From Streptomyces sp. HNM0574 (GTDB taxonomy: Bacteria; Actinomycetota; Actinomycetes; Streptomycetales; Streptomycetaceae): a DNA stretch of 64,000 bases. Numbering within the stretch: position 1 is the first letter of the stretch; the number at the start of each line of letters is the position of its first letter. Shown here piece after piece: positions 1 to 8,401 of this stretch. The notes beneath the pieces were generated by a model. That model did no database searches and was not told the DNA's origin. It was given only the letters and a program-made list of their open reading frames with translations. Location of the stretch: contig NZ_JAASAH010000003.1 in the NCBI RefSeq assembly GCF_012726235.1, forward strand, positions 124,001-188,000. The letters run 5' to 3'. Both the position numbers and the translations under genes were made by a program.

Positions 1-124
1 TGTCCCGGATTCTGGCCATCGGGCACTCCCGGCGCAGCCGCCGGTGCTCCTCGGGCGGGCCCATGCTGCCAGGCGGCGGCAGCGGAAGGTCGATCGGTGC
101 GGACTCCGGAGGTGTGCTGTCCAC
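1..124 (-). CDS. cytochrome P450, N-terminal fragment cut by window edge
   Basis: The first 41 codons of a leftward gene are present and the rest lies outside the window. The start is GTG at 124, with GGGAGA upstream as ribosome binding site. The translation has a proline-rich lead followed by PPEEHRRLRRECPMARIRD, which matches the usual start of actinobacterial cytochrome P450s (a short proline-rich segment, then a xxExxxLRxxxPVxRV-type helix). The heme-binding cysteine and the I-helix are not visible, so the assignment rests on this motif only. The preceding permease remnant is on the same strand and does not indicate a pathway. Confidence 0.6.
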   Translation of the reverse strand, partial: MDSTPPESAPIDLPLPPPGSMGPPEEHRRLRRECPMARIRD

Positions 125-424
125 GGGCTTCTCCCGGTCTCACGGCGAACGGTCGCACGGCGCCCCCGGAGCAGCCCTCACCTCCCGCCGCTTCACATCC
201 CTTCCCCGACGAGCACGACCGCCCACGCCGCCCCGTCCCCGCTCCCCGCCGCCGCCCCACCGGAACGGAACCGCCAACACGCCCCTCACCTGGCCCTCCA
301 CCCCGCCCCACCCACGACAAGGCGCACCGAAGGACCACCCAGCGCACCCCGGACCACCCACCCCCCAGGCGCACACCCCCAACCCACCCGGTCCGTACGA
401 GAGTTCAACACACCCCTCCCCGAC
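125..424. other. gene-free, strongly C-rich intergenic stretch
   Basis: No convincing gene is seen between the permease remnant and the P450 start. The plus strand is dominated by short C runs separated by A, so the minus strand, which is the coding strand of both neighbours, is G-rich. Positions 357-389 contain C3-A-C6-N9-C5-AA-C3-A-C3, a pattern able to form a G-quadruplex on the minus strand. The promoter of the P450 gene probably lies here, but no clear -35/-10 pair stands out. Confidence 0.4.
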
Positions 425-1856
425 TCACCGCCCCCGCCTCCGCTCCACCGCGGCCACCAGCCGCCCCTCCGCGTCCGCACCCGCCCCCGTCCACGGCAGG
501 CGGAGCAGCAGGAGGGCGCCCAAGGTCCACCAGGCGCCGGCGATGAGCCATTCGGCGGGCCAGGTGAGGGCCGCGGGCATGCCGGGGAGGTAGAGGGTGC
601 CGAGGGCGAGGCTGAGCAACAGGGCCAGGATGCCGACGAGTTGGCCGGCGGGGGCGCGGAAGGGGCGTTCCATGGCGGGCTCGCGGTGGCGCAGCCGGAG
701 GAAGCTGAGGACGACGACCACGTAGGCGACGACGATGTTGATGCCGCCCGCGTTGACCAGCCACTCCAGCATCGACTCCCCGAACAGCGGGGCCAGCGCG
801 GAGAGTCCGCCGACGAAGAGGACCGCGTTGGAGGGGGTGCGGAAGCGCGGGTGGAGGCGGGCGAACCAGGTGGGCAGCATGCGGGAGGCGGCCATCGCGT
901 AGAGCAGCCGGCTGGCGCCGATGAGGAAGGCGTTCCAGCTGGTGAGGATGCCCGCGATGCCGCCGAGGACGAGCACGTCGCCCATCAGCGGGCTGTGCCA
1001 GAGCGCGGCCATGCCCTCGGCGGAGGCGAGGTCGGCCGAGGCGAGCGCGTCGGGCCCGAGTCCGGCGCCGACGGTGAGCATGACCAGGACGTACCAGAGC
1101 GCGGCGCACACCACGGACAGCACCAGCAGCGTGCCGACCAGCCGCCGCGGCAGGTTGATCTCGGCGGCGGACTGCGGGACGACGTCGAAGCCGACGAACA
1201 GGAACGGCACCGCGACCAGCACCGTGAGCACACCCCCGGCGCCGCCCCGGAACAGCGGCGTCAGGTGCTCCCGTTCGCCGCCGGTGAGGGCGCCGAGGAC
1301 GAGCAGCGCGCCGACGCCGAGCAGGAACAGCACGGCGAGGGTCTGGAAGAGACTGGCGGGCCGGATGCCGAGGTAGTTGAGCAGCGTGACGACGACGGCG
1401 GAGCCGGAGCCGACGGCGACCCAGGTGGCGTGCACCTGGTAGCCGGCGATGGCATCAAAGGTGCCCGGCGGGAAGGCCGGGTGAGGTGCAGCAGTGTCTG
1501 GGGCAGGGCGACAGCCTCGCCGCAACGGAGCCGTTCCCGGAGGACGCGGTGACAGCTTCTTGATTCTAGGCGCGTATGCCCAACGCCCGCAGCCCGTAGA
1601 CGTGTTCGCCGCCCGCGTGCGGCATGGCGGAGACGAGTTCGGCGTAGCAGAGGCCGACGAGCGCGACGACGACGCCGCCGACGGCGAAGGCGAGGGCCGC
1701 GCCGCCGGGTCCGGCGGCGCGGATGAAGTCCGAGGTGAGGACGACCCAGCCGAAGCCGATCATGGCGCCGAAGGCGAGCGCCAGTACGTCGCCCCGGCCG
1801 AGTACGCGGAGGAACCCGTCGCTCTTCGGCTGTGCGGACCCGGTCCGTGGAGTCAT
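425..1856 (-). pseudogene. APC-family amino acid permease, frameshifted remnant
   Basis: Two reading-frame pieces together make one amino acid-polyamine-organocation permease. The N-terminal part (start ATG 1856, stop TAG at 1566) holds a short cytoplasmic tail, TM1 with GAMIGFGWVVL and TM2, and ends after EHVYGLRALGIRA. The C-terminal part (about 1480 to 425) carries the remaining membrane helices in another frame, from AGYQVHATW onward. Between them a third frame reads GEAVALPQTLLHL, which belongs to the same family. About 20 residues expected for TM3 are missing. Three frames plus a deletion indicate decay and not a single sequencing error. The substrate cannot be told. Confidence 0.8.
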
Positions 1857-1939
1857 GGCCCGTAGTGGACCGCAGCCGGGCCGCGGTGACCAGACCCCGC
1901 GCACCCGGAAGGGGCGGCGGGGCCCGCGTCAGCCGTCCG

Positions 1940-2965
1940 TCAGAAGACGGACTCCGTCTCGTCCATGCGGTCCTGCGGGACGCGCTTGAGTTCGCTGACC
2001 GCGTCGGCGAGCGGGGTCATGACGATCTCGGTGCCGCGCAGCGCGGTCATCTGGCCGAAGTCGCCGCGGTGCGCGGCCTCGACGGCGTGCCAGCCGAAGC
2101 GGGTGGCGAGGACGCGGTCGTACGCGGTGGGGGTGCCGCCGCGCTGGACGTGGCCGAGGATGACGGCCTTGGCCTCCTTGCCGAGCCGGTGCTCCAGCTC
2201 GCCCGCGAGACGGTTGCCGATGCCGACGAAGCGCTCGTGCCCGTACTGGTCGATGACGCCCTTCTCGTACGGCATGGAGCCCTCGACGGGGTGGGCGCCC
2301 TCGGCGACGCAGACGATCGCGAACCGCTTCTGCCGCGCGAAGCGCTCCTCGACCATCTTGACCAGGGAGTCGACCTCGAAGGGCCGCTCGGGGACGCAGA
2401 TGCCGTGCGCGCCCGCGGCCATGCCGGCCTCCAGCGCGATCCAGCCCGCGTGCCGTCCCATGACCTCGACGACCATCACGCGCTGGTGGGACTCGGCGGT
2501 GGTCTTCAGCCGGTCCATGGCCTCGGTGGCGACGCCGACGGCGGTGTCGAAGCCGAAGGTGCGGTCGGTGGCGGAGATGTCGTTGTCGATCGTCTTGGGG
2601 ACGCCGACGACCGGCAGGCCCGCGTCGGCGAGCATCCGCGCGGCGGTGAGGGTGCCCTCGCCGCCGATGGGGATGAGGGCGTCGAGGCCGAGGCGTTCGA
2701 CGAGCTCCTCGGAGTTGTCGCAGGCGTCGCGCAGCCGGTCGCGCTCCAGGCGGGCGGAGCCGAGGATGGTGCCGCCGCGGGCGAGGATGCCGGAGACGGA
2801 GTTGATGTCGAGGGTGCGGTAGCGGCCGTCGAGCAGGCCCTTGAAGCCGTCCTCGAAACCGATGACCTCGTCGCCTCGGTCGTGGACTGCGCGGTGGACG
2901 ACGGACCGGATCACGGCGTTCAGACCAGGGCAGTCGCCGCCGGCGGTGAGGACTCCGATACGCAT
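1940..2965 (-). CDS. pfkA: 6-phosphofructokinase
   Basis: This enzyme phosphorylates fructose 6-phosphate at the committed step of glycolysis in the cytoplasm. It has 341 residues, the usual size for an actinobacterial PFK. Visible motifs are the N-terminal nucleotide loop GGDCPGLNAVIR (9-20), GGEGT (101-105), the catalytic PKTIDND (123-129) and MGRHAGW (169-175). Gly104 is the residue of ATP-dependent enzymes, whereas Lys124 is the residue of pyrophosphate-dependent enzymes. This mixed type is known from Streptomyces and is reported there to use ATP. The ATG start has AGGAGA at a good distance. The gene is divergent from pta-ackA and corresponds by synteny to S. coelicolor pfkA2. Confidence 0.95.
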   Translation of the reverse strand: MRIGVLTAGGDCPGLNAVIRSVVHRAVHDRGDEVIGFEDGFKGLLDGRYRTLDINSVSGILARGGTILGSARLERDRLRDACDNSEELVERLGLDALIPIGGEGTLTAARMLADAGLPVVGVPKTIDNDISATDRTFGFDTAVGVATEAMDRLKTTAESHQRVMVVEVMGRHAGWIALEAGMAAGAHGICVPERPFEVDSLVKMVEERFARQKRFAIVCVAEGAHPVEGSMPYEKGVIDQYGHERFVGIGNRLAGELEHRLGKEAKAVILGHVQRGGTPTAYDRVLATRFGWHAVEAAHRGDFGQMTALRGTEIVMTPLADAVSELKRVPQDRMDETESVF

Positions 2966-3387
2966 GGGGTTCGCTTCTCCTGCTCGGTAGTGGCCCGCTG
3001 GGAGGTGCGGGTCGCTGCTGGCTTCTGATCTGTGTAGGGGAACCGGTGAGCCTGAGCCGGTGCGATTGTTTCATGTCTTGAAGGCAAGCCGTACCTCGCG
3101 TCCGGCGGCCCGTTCCCGCCCTTGATCGTTCCGGGCCCGCGGGCCCCGCCATCCTGGCTCTGCCTGCGGCTTTCCGCACCCGGGTCGGCCACCGGCAACC
3201 TGGCCGAGCGCCATATCCGCACGGCCAGGTACTGTCAAGGGGGTAAGCGCACTCGTACGGGCGTTTTACCGATGCTTTATCCGCGCGGGCCGCACCGGCC
3301 CGGTACGCGCCGGAGTCACCGCCGCCTCCGGCAGCCGCCCGCGACGGGCCGCCCCACCCGACCCCGAAGAGCAATGGGAGAGCACGC
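2966..3387. other. divergent promoter region of pfkA and pta
   Basis: This stretch of 422 bases separates the leftward pfkA from the rightward pta and must hold both promoters. No small gene with plausible codon use and a ribosome binding site is seen. A less GC-rich pocket around 3065-3085 and another around 3228-3280 are the likeliest promoter zones, but I could not find a convincing pair of -35 and -10 boxes. Confidence 0.4.
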
Positions 3388-5499
3388 GTGACCCGCAGCG
3401 TGTACGTGACCGGAATCGGCAGAGGCGACGGACGGCAGGTCGTCGAGCTCGGCGTGATGGAACTGCTGACGCGGCAGGTCGACCGCGTCGGCGTCTTCCG
3501 CCCCCTGATGCACGAAGGACCGGACCGGCTGTACGACCTGCTGCGCAGCCGCTACCGGCTGAGCCAGCCGCCGGAGACGGTCTTCGGCATGCGGTACGAG
3601 AAGGCCGCCGCGCTCCAGGCCGAGCTGGGCACCGACGAGCTGGTCTCGCAGCTCGTCGACCGGTTCCGCGCCGTCGCCGACGAGTACGAGGCCGTGCTCG
3701 TCCTCGGCACCGACTACGCGGACACCCAGCTCCCCGCCGAGCTGGCGCTCAACGCGCGGCTGGCGAACGAGTTCGGCGCCTCCGTGCTGCCGGTCGTCGG
3801 CACCCAGGGCCAGGACGCGGAGTCGGTGACGGCCGAGGTCCGCAACGCGCACCACGCCTTCACGTCCCTCGGCTGCGACCTCGTCGCCATGATCGCCAAC
3901 CGGGTCCGGGACGCCGAGGCCGGCGAGGCAGCCCGGCGGCTCGGCGACCACCTGCCCGAGCCGGTGTACGTGCTGCCCGAGGAGCCGGCGCTCTCCGCGC
4001 CGACCGTCGCGCAGGTCCGGGACACCCTCGGCGCCGAGGTCCTGCTCGGCGACGCCTCCGGGCTGGCCCGTGACGTACGGGACTTCGTCTTCGGCGGCGC
4101 GCACCTGCCCGCGTTCCTCCCGGCCCTGACCGAGGGCTGCATGGTGATCACCCCGGGGGACCGCGCCGACCTGATCGTCGGCACCCTCGCCGCGCACTCG
4201 GCGGGCGCCCCCGCGATAGCCGGCGTCGTCCTCACCCTCGACGAGCAGCCCGGCGAGGAGGCCATGGCGCTCGCCGCGCGGCTGGCGCCCGGCACGCCGG
4301 TGCTGTCGGTGCCGGGCGGCTCGTTCCCGACCGCGGCCGAACTCTTCTCGCTGGAGGGCAAGCTGACGGCCGCGACGCCGCGCAAGGCGGAGATCGCGCT
4401 CGGCCTGTTCGAGACGCACGTGGACACCGGCCGGCTCACCGAGCACCTGTCGGTGGTCCGCAGCGAGCGCGTCACGCCGATGATGTTCGAGCACGAGCTC
4501 GTCGGCCGCTCCCGCGACGACCGGCGGCACATCGTGCTGCCGGAGGGCGCCGAGGAGCGCGTGCTGCGCGCCGCCGAGGTGCTGCTGCGCCGCGGCATCT
4601 GCGACCTGACGCTGCTCGGCGAGCCCACCGCCGTCCGCAAGCGCGCGGCCGAACTCGGCATCGGGCTGGCCCTGCTGGACGACGGCGAGGTCGCCTCGGG
4701 CCCCCAGGCCACGGCCCGGGTCGTCGACCCGCAGACCTCGCCGCTGCGCGAGCGCTTCGCCGAGTCGTACGCGCAGCTGCGCGCGCACAAGGGCGTCACC
4801 TTCGAGCTGGCGCACGACGTGGTCGCCGACGTCTCGTACTTCGGCACCCTGATGGTGCGCGAGGGCCTGGCCGACGGGATGGTCTCCGGCGCCGTGCACT
4901 CCACGGCGGCGACGATCCGGCCCGCGTTCGAGGTCATCAAGACCAAGCCGGACGCCTCGATCGTCTCCTCGGTCTTCTTCATGTGCCTGGCCGACCGCGT
5001 CCTGGTCTACGGCGACTGCGCCGTGAACCCGGACCCGAACGCCGAGCAGCTCGCGGACATCGCCGTCCAGTCGGCCGCCACCGCCGCGCAGTTCGGGGTG
5101 GAGCCGCGGATCGCGATGCTCTCGTACTCGACCGGCACCTCCGGTTCCGGTTCCGGTGTCGACAAGGTGCGGGAGGCGACCGCGCTGGTGCGCGAGCGGC
5201 GCCCGGACCTGCTGGTGGAGGGCCCGATCCAGTACGACGCGGCCGTCGAGCCCTCGGTGGCGGCGACGAAGCTGCCCGAGTCGAAGGTCGCGGGCCAGGC
5301 CACGGTGCTGGTCTTCCCGGACCTGAACACCGGCAACAACACCTACAAGGCGGTGCAGCGTTCGGCCGGTGCGGTGGCCGTCGGGCCGGTGCTCCAGGGC
5401 CTGCGGAAGCCGGTGAACGACCTCTCGCGGGGCGCGCTGGTGCAGGACATCGTCAACACCGTCGCCATCACCGCGATCCAGGCCCAGGCCCAGTCGTGA
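3388..5499 (+). CDS. pta: phosphate acetyltransferase
   Basis: Pta interconverts acetyl-CoA and acetyl phosphate and with AckA forms the acetate node. The protein has 703 residues, matching the long three-domain type. It has an N-terminal P-loop-like dethiobiotin synthetase-related domain (about 1-210), a central DRTGG domain (about 215-340) and the C-terminal catalytic PTA/PTB domain (about 370-700). The catalytic domain begins near HIVLPEGAEERVLRAAE and contains SYSTGTSGSG. The start is GTG with GGGAG eight bases upstream. ackA follows after 72 bases on the same strand, so the two are probably co-transcribed. Confidence 0.95.
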   Translation: MTRSVYVTGIGRGDGRQVVELGVMELLTRQVDRVGVFRPLMHEGPDRLYDLLRSRYRLSQPPETVFGMRYEKAAALQAELGTDELVSQLVDRFRAVADEYEAVLVLGTDYADTQLPAELALNARLANEFGASVLPVVGTQGQDAESVTAEVRNAHHAFTSLGCDLVAMIANRVRDAEAGEAARRLGDHLPEPVYVLPEEPALSAPTVAQVRDTLGAEVLLGDASGLARDVRDFVFGGAHLPAFLPALTEGCMVITPGDRADLIVGTLAAHSAGAPAIAGVVLTLDEQPGEEAMALAARLAPGTPVLSVPGGSFPTAAELFSLEGKLTAATPRKAEIALGLFETHVDTGRLTEHLSVVRSERVTPMMFEHELVGRSRDDRRHIVLPEGAEERVLRAAEVLLRRGICDLTLLGEPTAVRKRAAELGIGLALLDDGEVASGPQATARVVDPQTSPLRERFAESYAQLRAHKGVTFELAHDVVADVSYFGTLMVREGLADGMVSGAVHSTAATIRPAFEVIKTKPDASIVSSVFFMCLADRVLVYGDCAVNPDPNAEQLADIAVQSAATAAQFGVEPRIAMLSYSTGTSGSGSGVDKVREATALVRERRPDLLVEGPIQYDAAVEPSVAATKLPESKVAGQATVLVFPDLNTGNNTYKAVQRSAGAVAVGPVLQGLRKPVNDLSRGALVQDIVNTVAITAIQAQAQS

Positions 5500-5571
5500 G
5501 CAACCGTCCCGGCGCCGCCCCCGCCGCGCCCGTCTGACCCCCTCCTCCCGTTCCCCCAGAGAAAGCAGAGC

Positions 5572-6816
5572 GTGTCCGTGACCGTCCAGCCGTCTCCCGC
5601 CGACCCGGCAGCGACCCGGGTCCTCGTCCTCAACTCCGGTTCCTCGTCCGTGAAGTACCAGCTGCTCGACATGGCCGACCACTCCCGGCTGGCCGTCGGC
5701 CTGGTGGAGCGGATCGGCGAGGAGACCTCCCGTCTGGCGCACACCCCCTCCGGGGAGGGCGAGCGCCGCGAGCGCACCGGCCCGATCCCGGACCACGAGG
5801 CGGCACTGAAGGCCGTCGCCGAGGAGCTGGCGGCGGACGGCCTGGGCCTGGACTCCCCCGAACTGGCCGCGATCGGGCACCGGGTGGTGCACGGCGGCAA
5901 GTGGTTCACGGAGCCGACGGTGATCGACGACGCGGTGCTGAAGGAGATCGAGCGCCTCGTCCCCGTGGCCCCGCTGCACAACCCGGCGAACCTGACGGGC
6001 ATCCGCACCGCGCAGGCGCTGAACCCGGGGCTGCCGCAGGTCGCGGTCTTCGACACCACCTTCCACACGACGATGCCGGAGCACGCGGCCCGGTACGCGA
6101 TCGACGTGCGGACGGCCGACGACCACCGCATCCGCCGCTACGGTTTCCACGGCACCTCGCACGCGTACGTCTCCAGGGAGACGGCGAAGCTGCTGGGCAA
6201 GGACCCGTCCGAGGTGAACGTGATCGTGCTGCACCTCGGCAACGGCGCCTCGGCCTCGGCCGTCGAGGGCGGCCGCTGCGTGGACACGTCCATGGGCCTG
6301 ACCCCGCTGGAGGGGCTGGTCATGGGCACCCGTTCCGGGGACATCGACCCGGCCGTGGTCTTCCACCTCGGGCGGGTGGCAGGAATGTCCGCCGACGAGG
6401 TCGACGAGCTGCTCAACAAGAAGAGCGGTCTCGTCGGGCTGTGCGGGGACAACGACATGCGGGAGATCCGCCGCCGTGTGGAGGAGGGAGACGAGGCTGC
6501 GAAGCTGGCGTTCGACATCTACACGCACCGGCTGAAGAAGTACATCGGCGCCTACTACGCCGTGCTGGGACGGGTGGACGCCGTGGTGTTCACCGCCGGG
6601 GTCGGGGAGAACTCCGCCCCGGTGCGCGAGGCCGCGGTGGCCGGCCTGGAGGAGCTGGGGCTGGCCGTCGACAGCGACCGCAACGCGGCGCGGGACGGCG
6701 GGCCGCGGCTGATCTCCCCGGACTACGCACGCGTCGCGGTCGCCGTGGTCCCCACGGACGAGGAGCTGGAGATCGCGCAGCAGACATACGCGCTGGTCAA
6801 CGCACCCGCCGCGTGA
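5572..6816 (+). CDS. ackA: acetate kinase
   Basis: AckA converts acetyl phosphate and ADP to acetate and ATP, or the reverse when acetate is taken up. The length of 414 residues is typical. The ASKHA-fold signatures are clear: VLNSGSSSVKYQ near residue 20, DTTFHTTMP, RRYGFHGTSHAYVS, HLGNGASASAV, TRSGDIDP and FTAGVGENS near the C-terminus. The start is GTG, preceded by GAAAG. It lies directly behind pta, and the two enzymes act in sequence. Confidence 0.96.
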   Translation: MSVTVQPSPADPAATRVLVLNSGSSSVKYQLLDMADHSRLAVGLVERIGEETSRLAHTPSGEGERRERTGPIPDHEAALKAVAEELAADGLGLDSPELAAIGHRVVHGGKWFTEPTVIDDAVLKEIERLVPVAPLHNPANLTGIRTAQALNPGLPQVAVFDTTFHTTMPEHAARYAIDVRTADDHRIRRYGFHGTSHAYVSRETAKLLGKDPSEVNVIVLHLGNGASASAVEGGRCVDTSMGLTPLEGLVMGTRSGDIDPAVVFHLGRVAGMSADEVDELLNKKSGLVGLCGDNDMREIRRRVEEGDEAAKLAFDIYTHRLKKYIGAYYAVLGRVDAVVFTAGVGENSAPVREAAVAGLEELGLAVDSDRNAARDGGPRLISPDYARVAVAVVPTDEELEIAQQTYALVNAPAA

Positions 6817-6857
6817 TCCGGCTCACCCCCAGTTCGTTCCACTCTTGAACAAAAAGA

Positions 6858-6863
6858 TAGGAT
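6858..6863 (+). promoter_or_regulatory. -10 element of pyk, leaderless start likely
   Basis: TAGGAT fits the Streptomyces vegetative -10 consensus and sits in an A-rich pocket. It ends seven bases before the pyk ATG. No Shine-Dalgarno sequence is present in between, so transcription probably begins at or next to the start codon. The -35 region is weak. Confidence 0.55.
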
Positions 6864-6870
6864 CGTCTTC

Positions 6871-8298
6871 ATGCGCCGTTCCAAAATCGTCTGCACCCTG
6901 GGCCCAGCCGTCGACTCCTACGAGCAGCTGAAGACGCTGATCGAGGCCGGCATGAACGTGGCCCGTTTCAACATGAGCCACGGTTCCCACTCGGAGCACG
7001 AGGAGCGCTATCACCGCGTGCGCAAGGCCTCCGAGGAGACCGGCCGCGCGGTGGGCGTCCTCGCCGACCTCCAGGGCCCGAAGATCCGGCTGGAGACCTT
7101 CGCCGAAGGCCCGGTCGAGCTCGTCCGCGGTGAGGAGTTCACCATCACCACGGACGACGTCCCGGGTGACCGCACCATCTGCGGCACCACCTACAAGGGC
7201 CTGCCCGGTGACGTCACCAAGGGCGACTCGGTCCTGATCAACGACGGCAACGTCGCGCTCCAGGTGATCGAGGTCGACGGGCCCCGCGTCCGCACCATCG
7301 TCATCGAGGGCGGCGTGATCTCCGACCACAAGGGGATCAACCTGCCGGGCGCGGCCGTGAACGTGCCCGCGCTGTCCGAGAAGGACATCGAGGACCTCAA
7401 GTTCGCGCTGAACATGGGCTGCGACATGGTCGCGCTCTCCTTCGTCCGGGACGCGAGCGACGTCCGCGACGTGCACCGCGTCATGGACGAGGTGGGCCGC
7501 CGGGTGCCGGTCATCGCCAAGGTCGAGAAGCCGCAGGCCGTCGAGAACATGGAGGCCGTGGTCATGGCCTTCGACGGCGTGATGGTCGCCCGCGGTGACC
7601 TCGCCGTCGAATACCCGCTGGAGCGGGTGCCGATGGTGCAGAAGCGGCTCGTCGAGATGTGCCGCCGGAACGCCAAGCCGGTGATCGTCGCGACCCAGAT
7701 GATGGAGTCGATGATCACCAACTCCCGTCCCACGCGCGCCGAGGCGTCCGACGTCGCCAACGCGATCCTGGACGGCGCGGACGCGGTGATGCTCTCCGCG
7801 GAGTCCTCCGTCGGCCAGTACCCGTTCGAGACCGTCAAGACGATGTCGAAGATCGTCGAGGCGGCCGAGGGCGAGCTGCTCAGCCGCGGCCTCCAGCCGC
7901 TGGTCCCCGGCAAGAAGCCCCGCACGCAGGGCGGCGCCGTGGCCCGCGCGGCCTGCGAGATGGCGGACTTCCTGGACGGCAAGGCGCTGGTGGCCTTCAC
8001 CAAGTCCGGTGACACGGCCCGCCGTCTGTCCCGGTACCGCACCCTCCAGCCGATCCTGGCGTTCACCACGGACCCGGAGACCCGCAACCAGCTGACGCTC
8101 AGCTGGGGCGTGGAGACCTTCGTCGTCCCGCACGTCGACCACACGGACGAGATGGTCGACCTCGTCGACGCCGAGCTGCTGAAGCTCCAGCGCTACGACG
8201 AGGGCGACGTCATGCTCATCACCGCCGGCTCGCCCCCCGGCGTCCCCGGCACGACGAACATGGTCCGCGTGCACCACCTGGGCCGCGCCCAGAGCTGA
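6871..8298 (+). CDS. pyk: pyruvate kinase
   Basis: Pyruvate kinase makes pyruvate and ATP from phosphoenolpyruvate and ADP. The 475 residues cover the barrel with N-terminal KIVCTLGPA and NVARFNMSHG, the active-site segment VIAKVEKPQAVENM, VARGDLAVE, and the C-terminal regulatory domain. In the segment LQGPKIR a lysine stands where potassium-dependent enzymes have glutamate, which suggests a potassium-independent enzyme. No Shine-Dalgarno precedes the ATG and a -10 box lies seven bases upstream, so the mRNA is probably leaderless. By synteny it is the Pyk2 type next to ackA. Confidence 0.96.
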   Translation: MRRSKIVCTLGPAVDSYEQLKTLIEAGMNVARFNMSHGSHSEHEERYHRVRKASEETGRAVGVLADLQGPKIRLETFAEGPVELVRGEEFTITTDDVPGDRTICGTTYKGLPGDVTKGDSVLINDGNVALQVIEVDGPRVRTIVIEGGVISDHKGINLPGAAVNVPALSEKDIEDLKFALNMGCDMVALSFVRDASDVRDVHRVMDEVGRRVPVIAKVEKPQAVENMEAVVMAFDGVMVARGDLAVEYPLERVPMVQKRLVEMCRRNAKPVIVATQMMESMITNSRPTRAEASDVANAILDGADAVMLSAESSVGQYPFETVKTMSKIVEAAEGELLSRGLQPLVPGKKPRTQGGAVARAACEMADFLDGKALVAFTKSGDTARRLSRYRTLQPILAFTTDPETRNQLTLSWGVETFVVPHVDHTDEMVDLVDAELLKLQRYDEGDVMLITAGSPPGVPGTTNMVRVHHLGRAQS

Positions 8299-8315
8299 CG
8301 CACCGCGCACACGGC

Positions 8316-8352
8316 GAAGGCCCGCCGCCCCGTTCCGGGGTGGCGGGCCTTC
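8316..8352. terminator. hairpin terminator after pyk
   Basis: Arms of 17 bases (8316-8332 and 8336-8352) pair with one mismatch around a TTC loop. It lies 18 bases after the pyk stop and also just beyond the end of the convergent gene at 8402, so it can serve both. Confidence 0.8.
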
Positions 8353-8401
8353 GTCGTGTGCGGCTCCCGTGCACGAGTCCGCGCGGTCACCCGCGGCGGG
8401 C

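Noticed and set aside
3316..6528. Leftward open frame of over 1000 codons opposite pta and ackA
   Set aside because: It lies antisense to two clearly recognisable enzymes, has Arg/Gly/Val/Asp-heavy shadow composition and no family features. Long antisense frames are common at this GC content.
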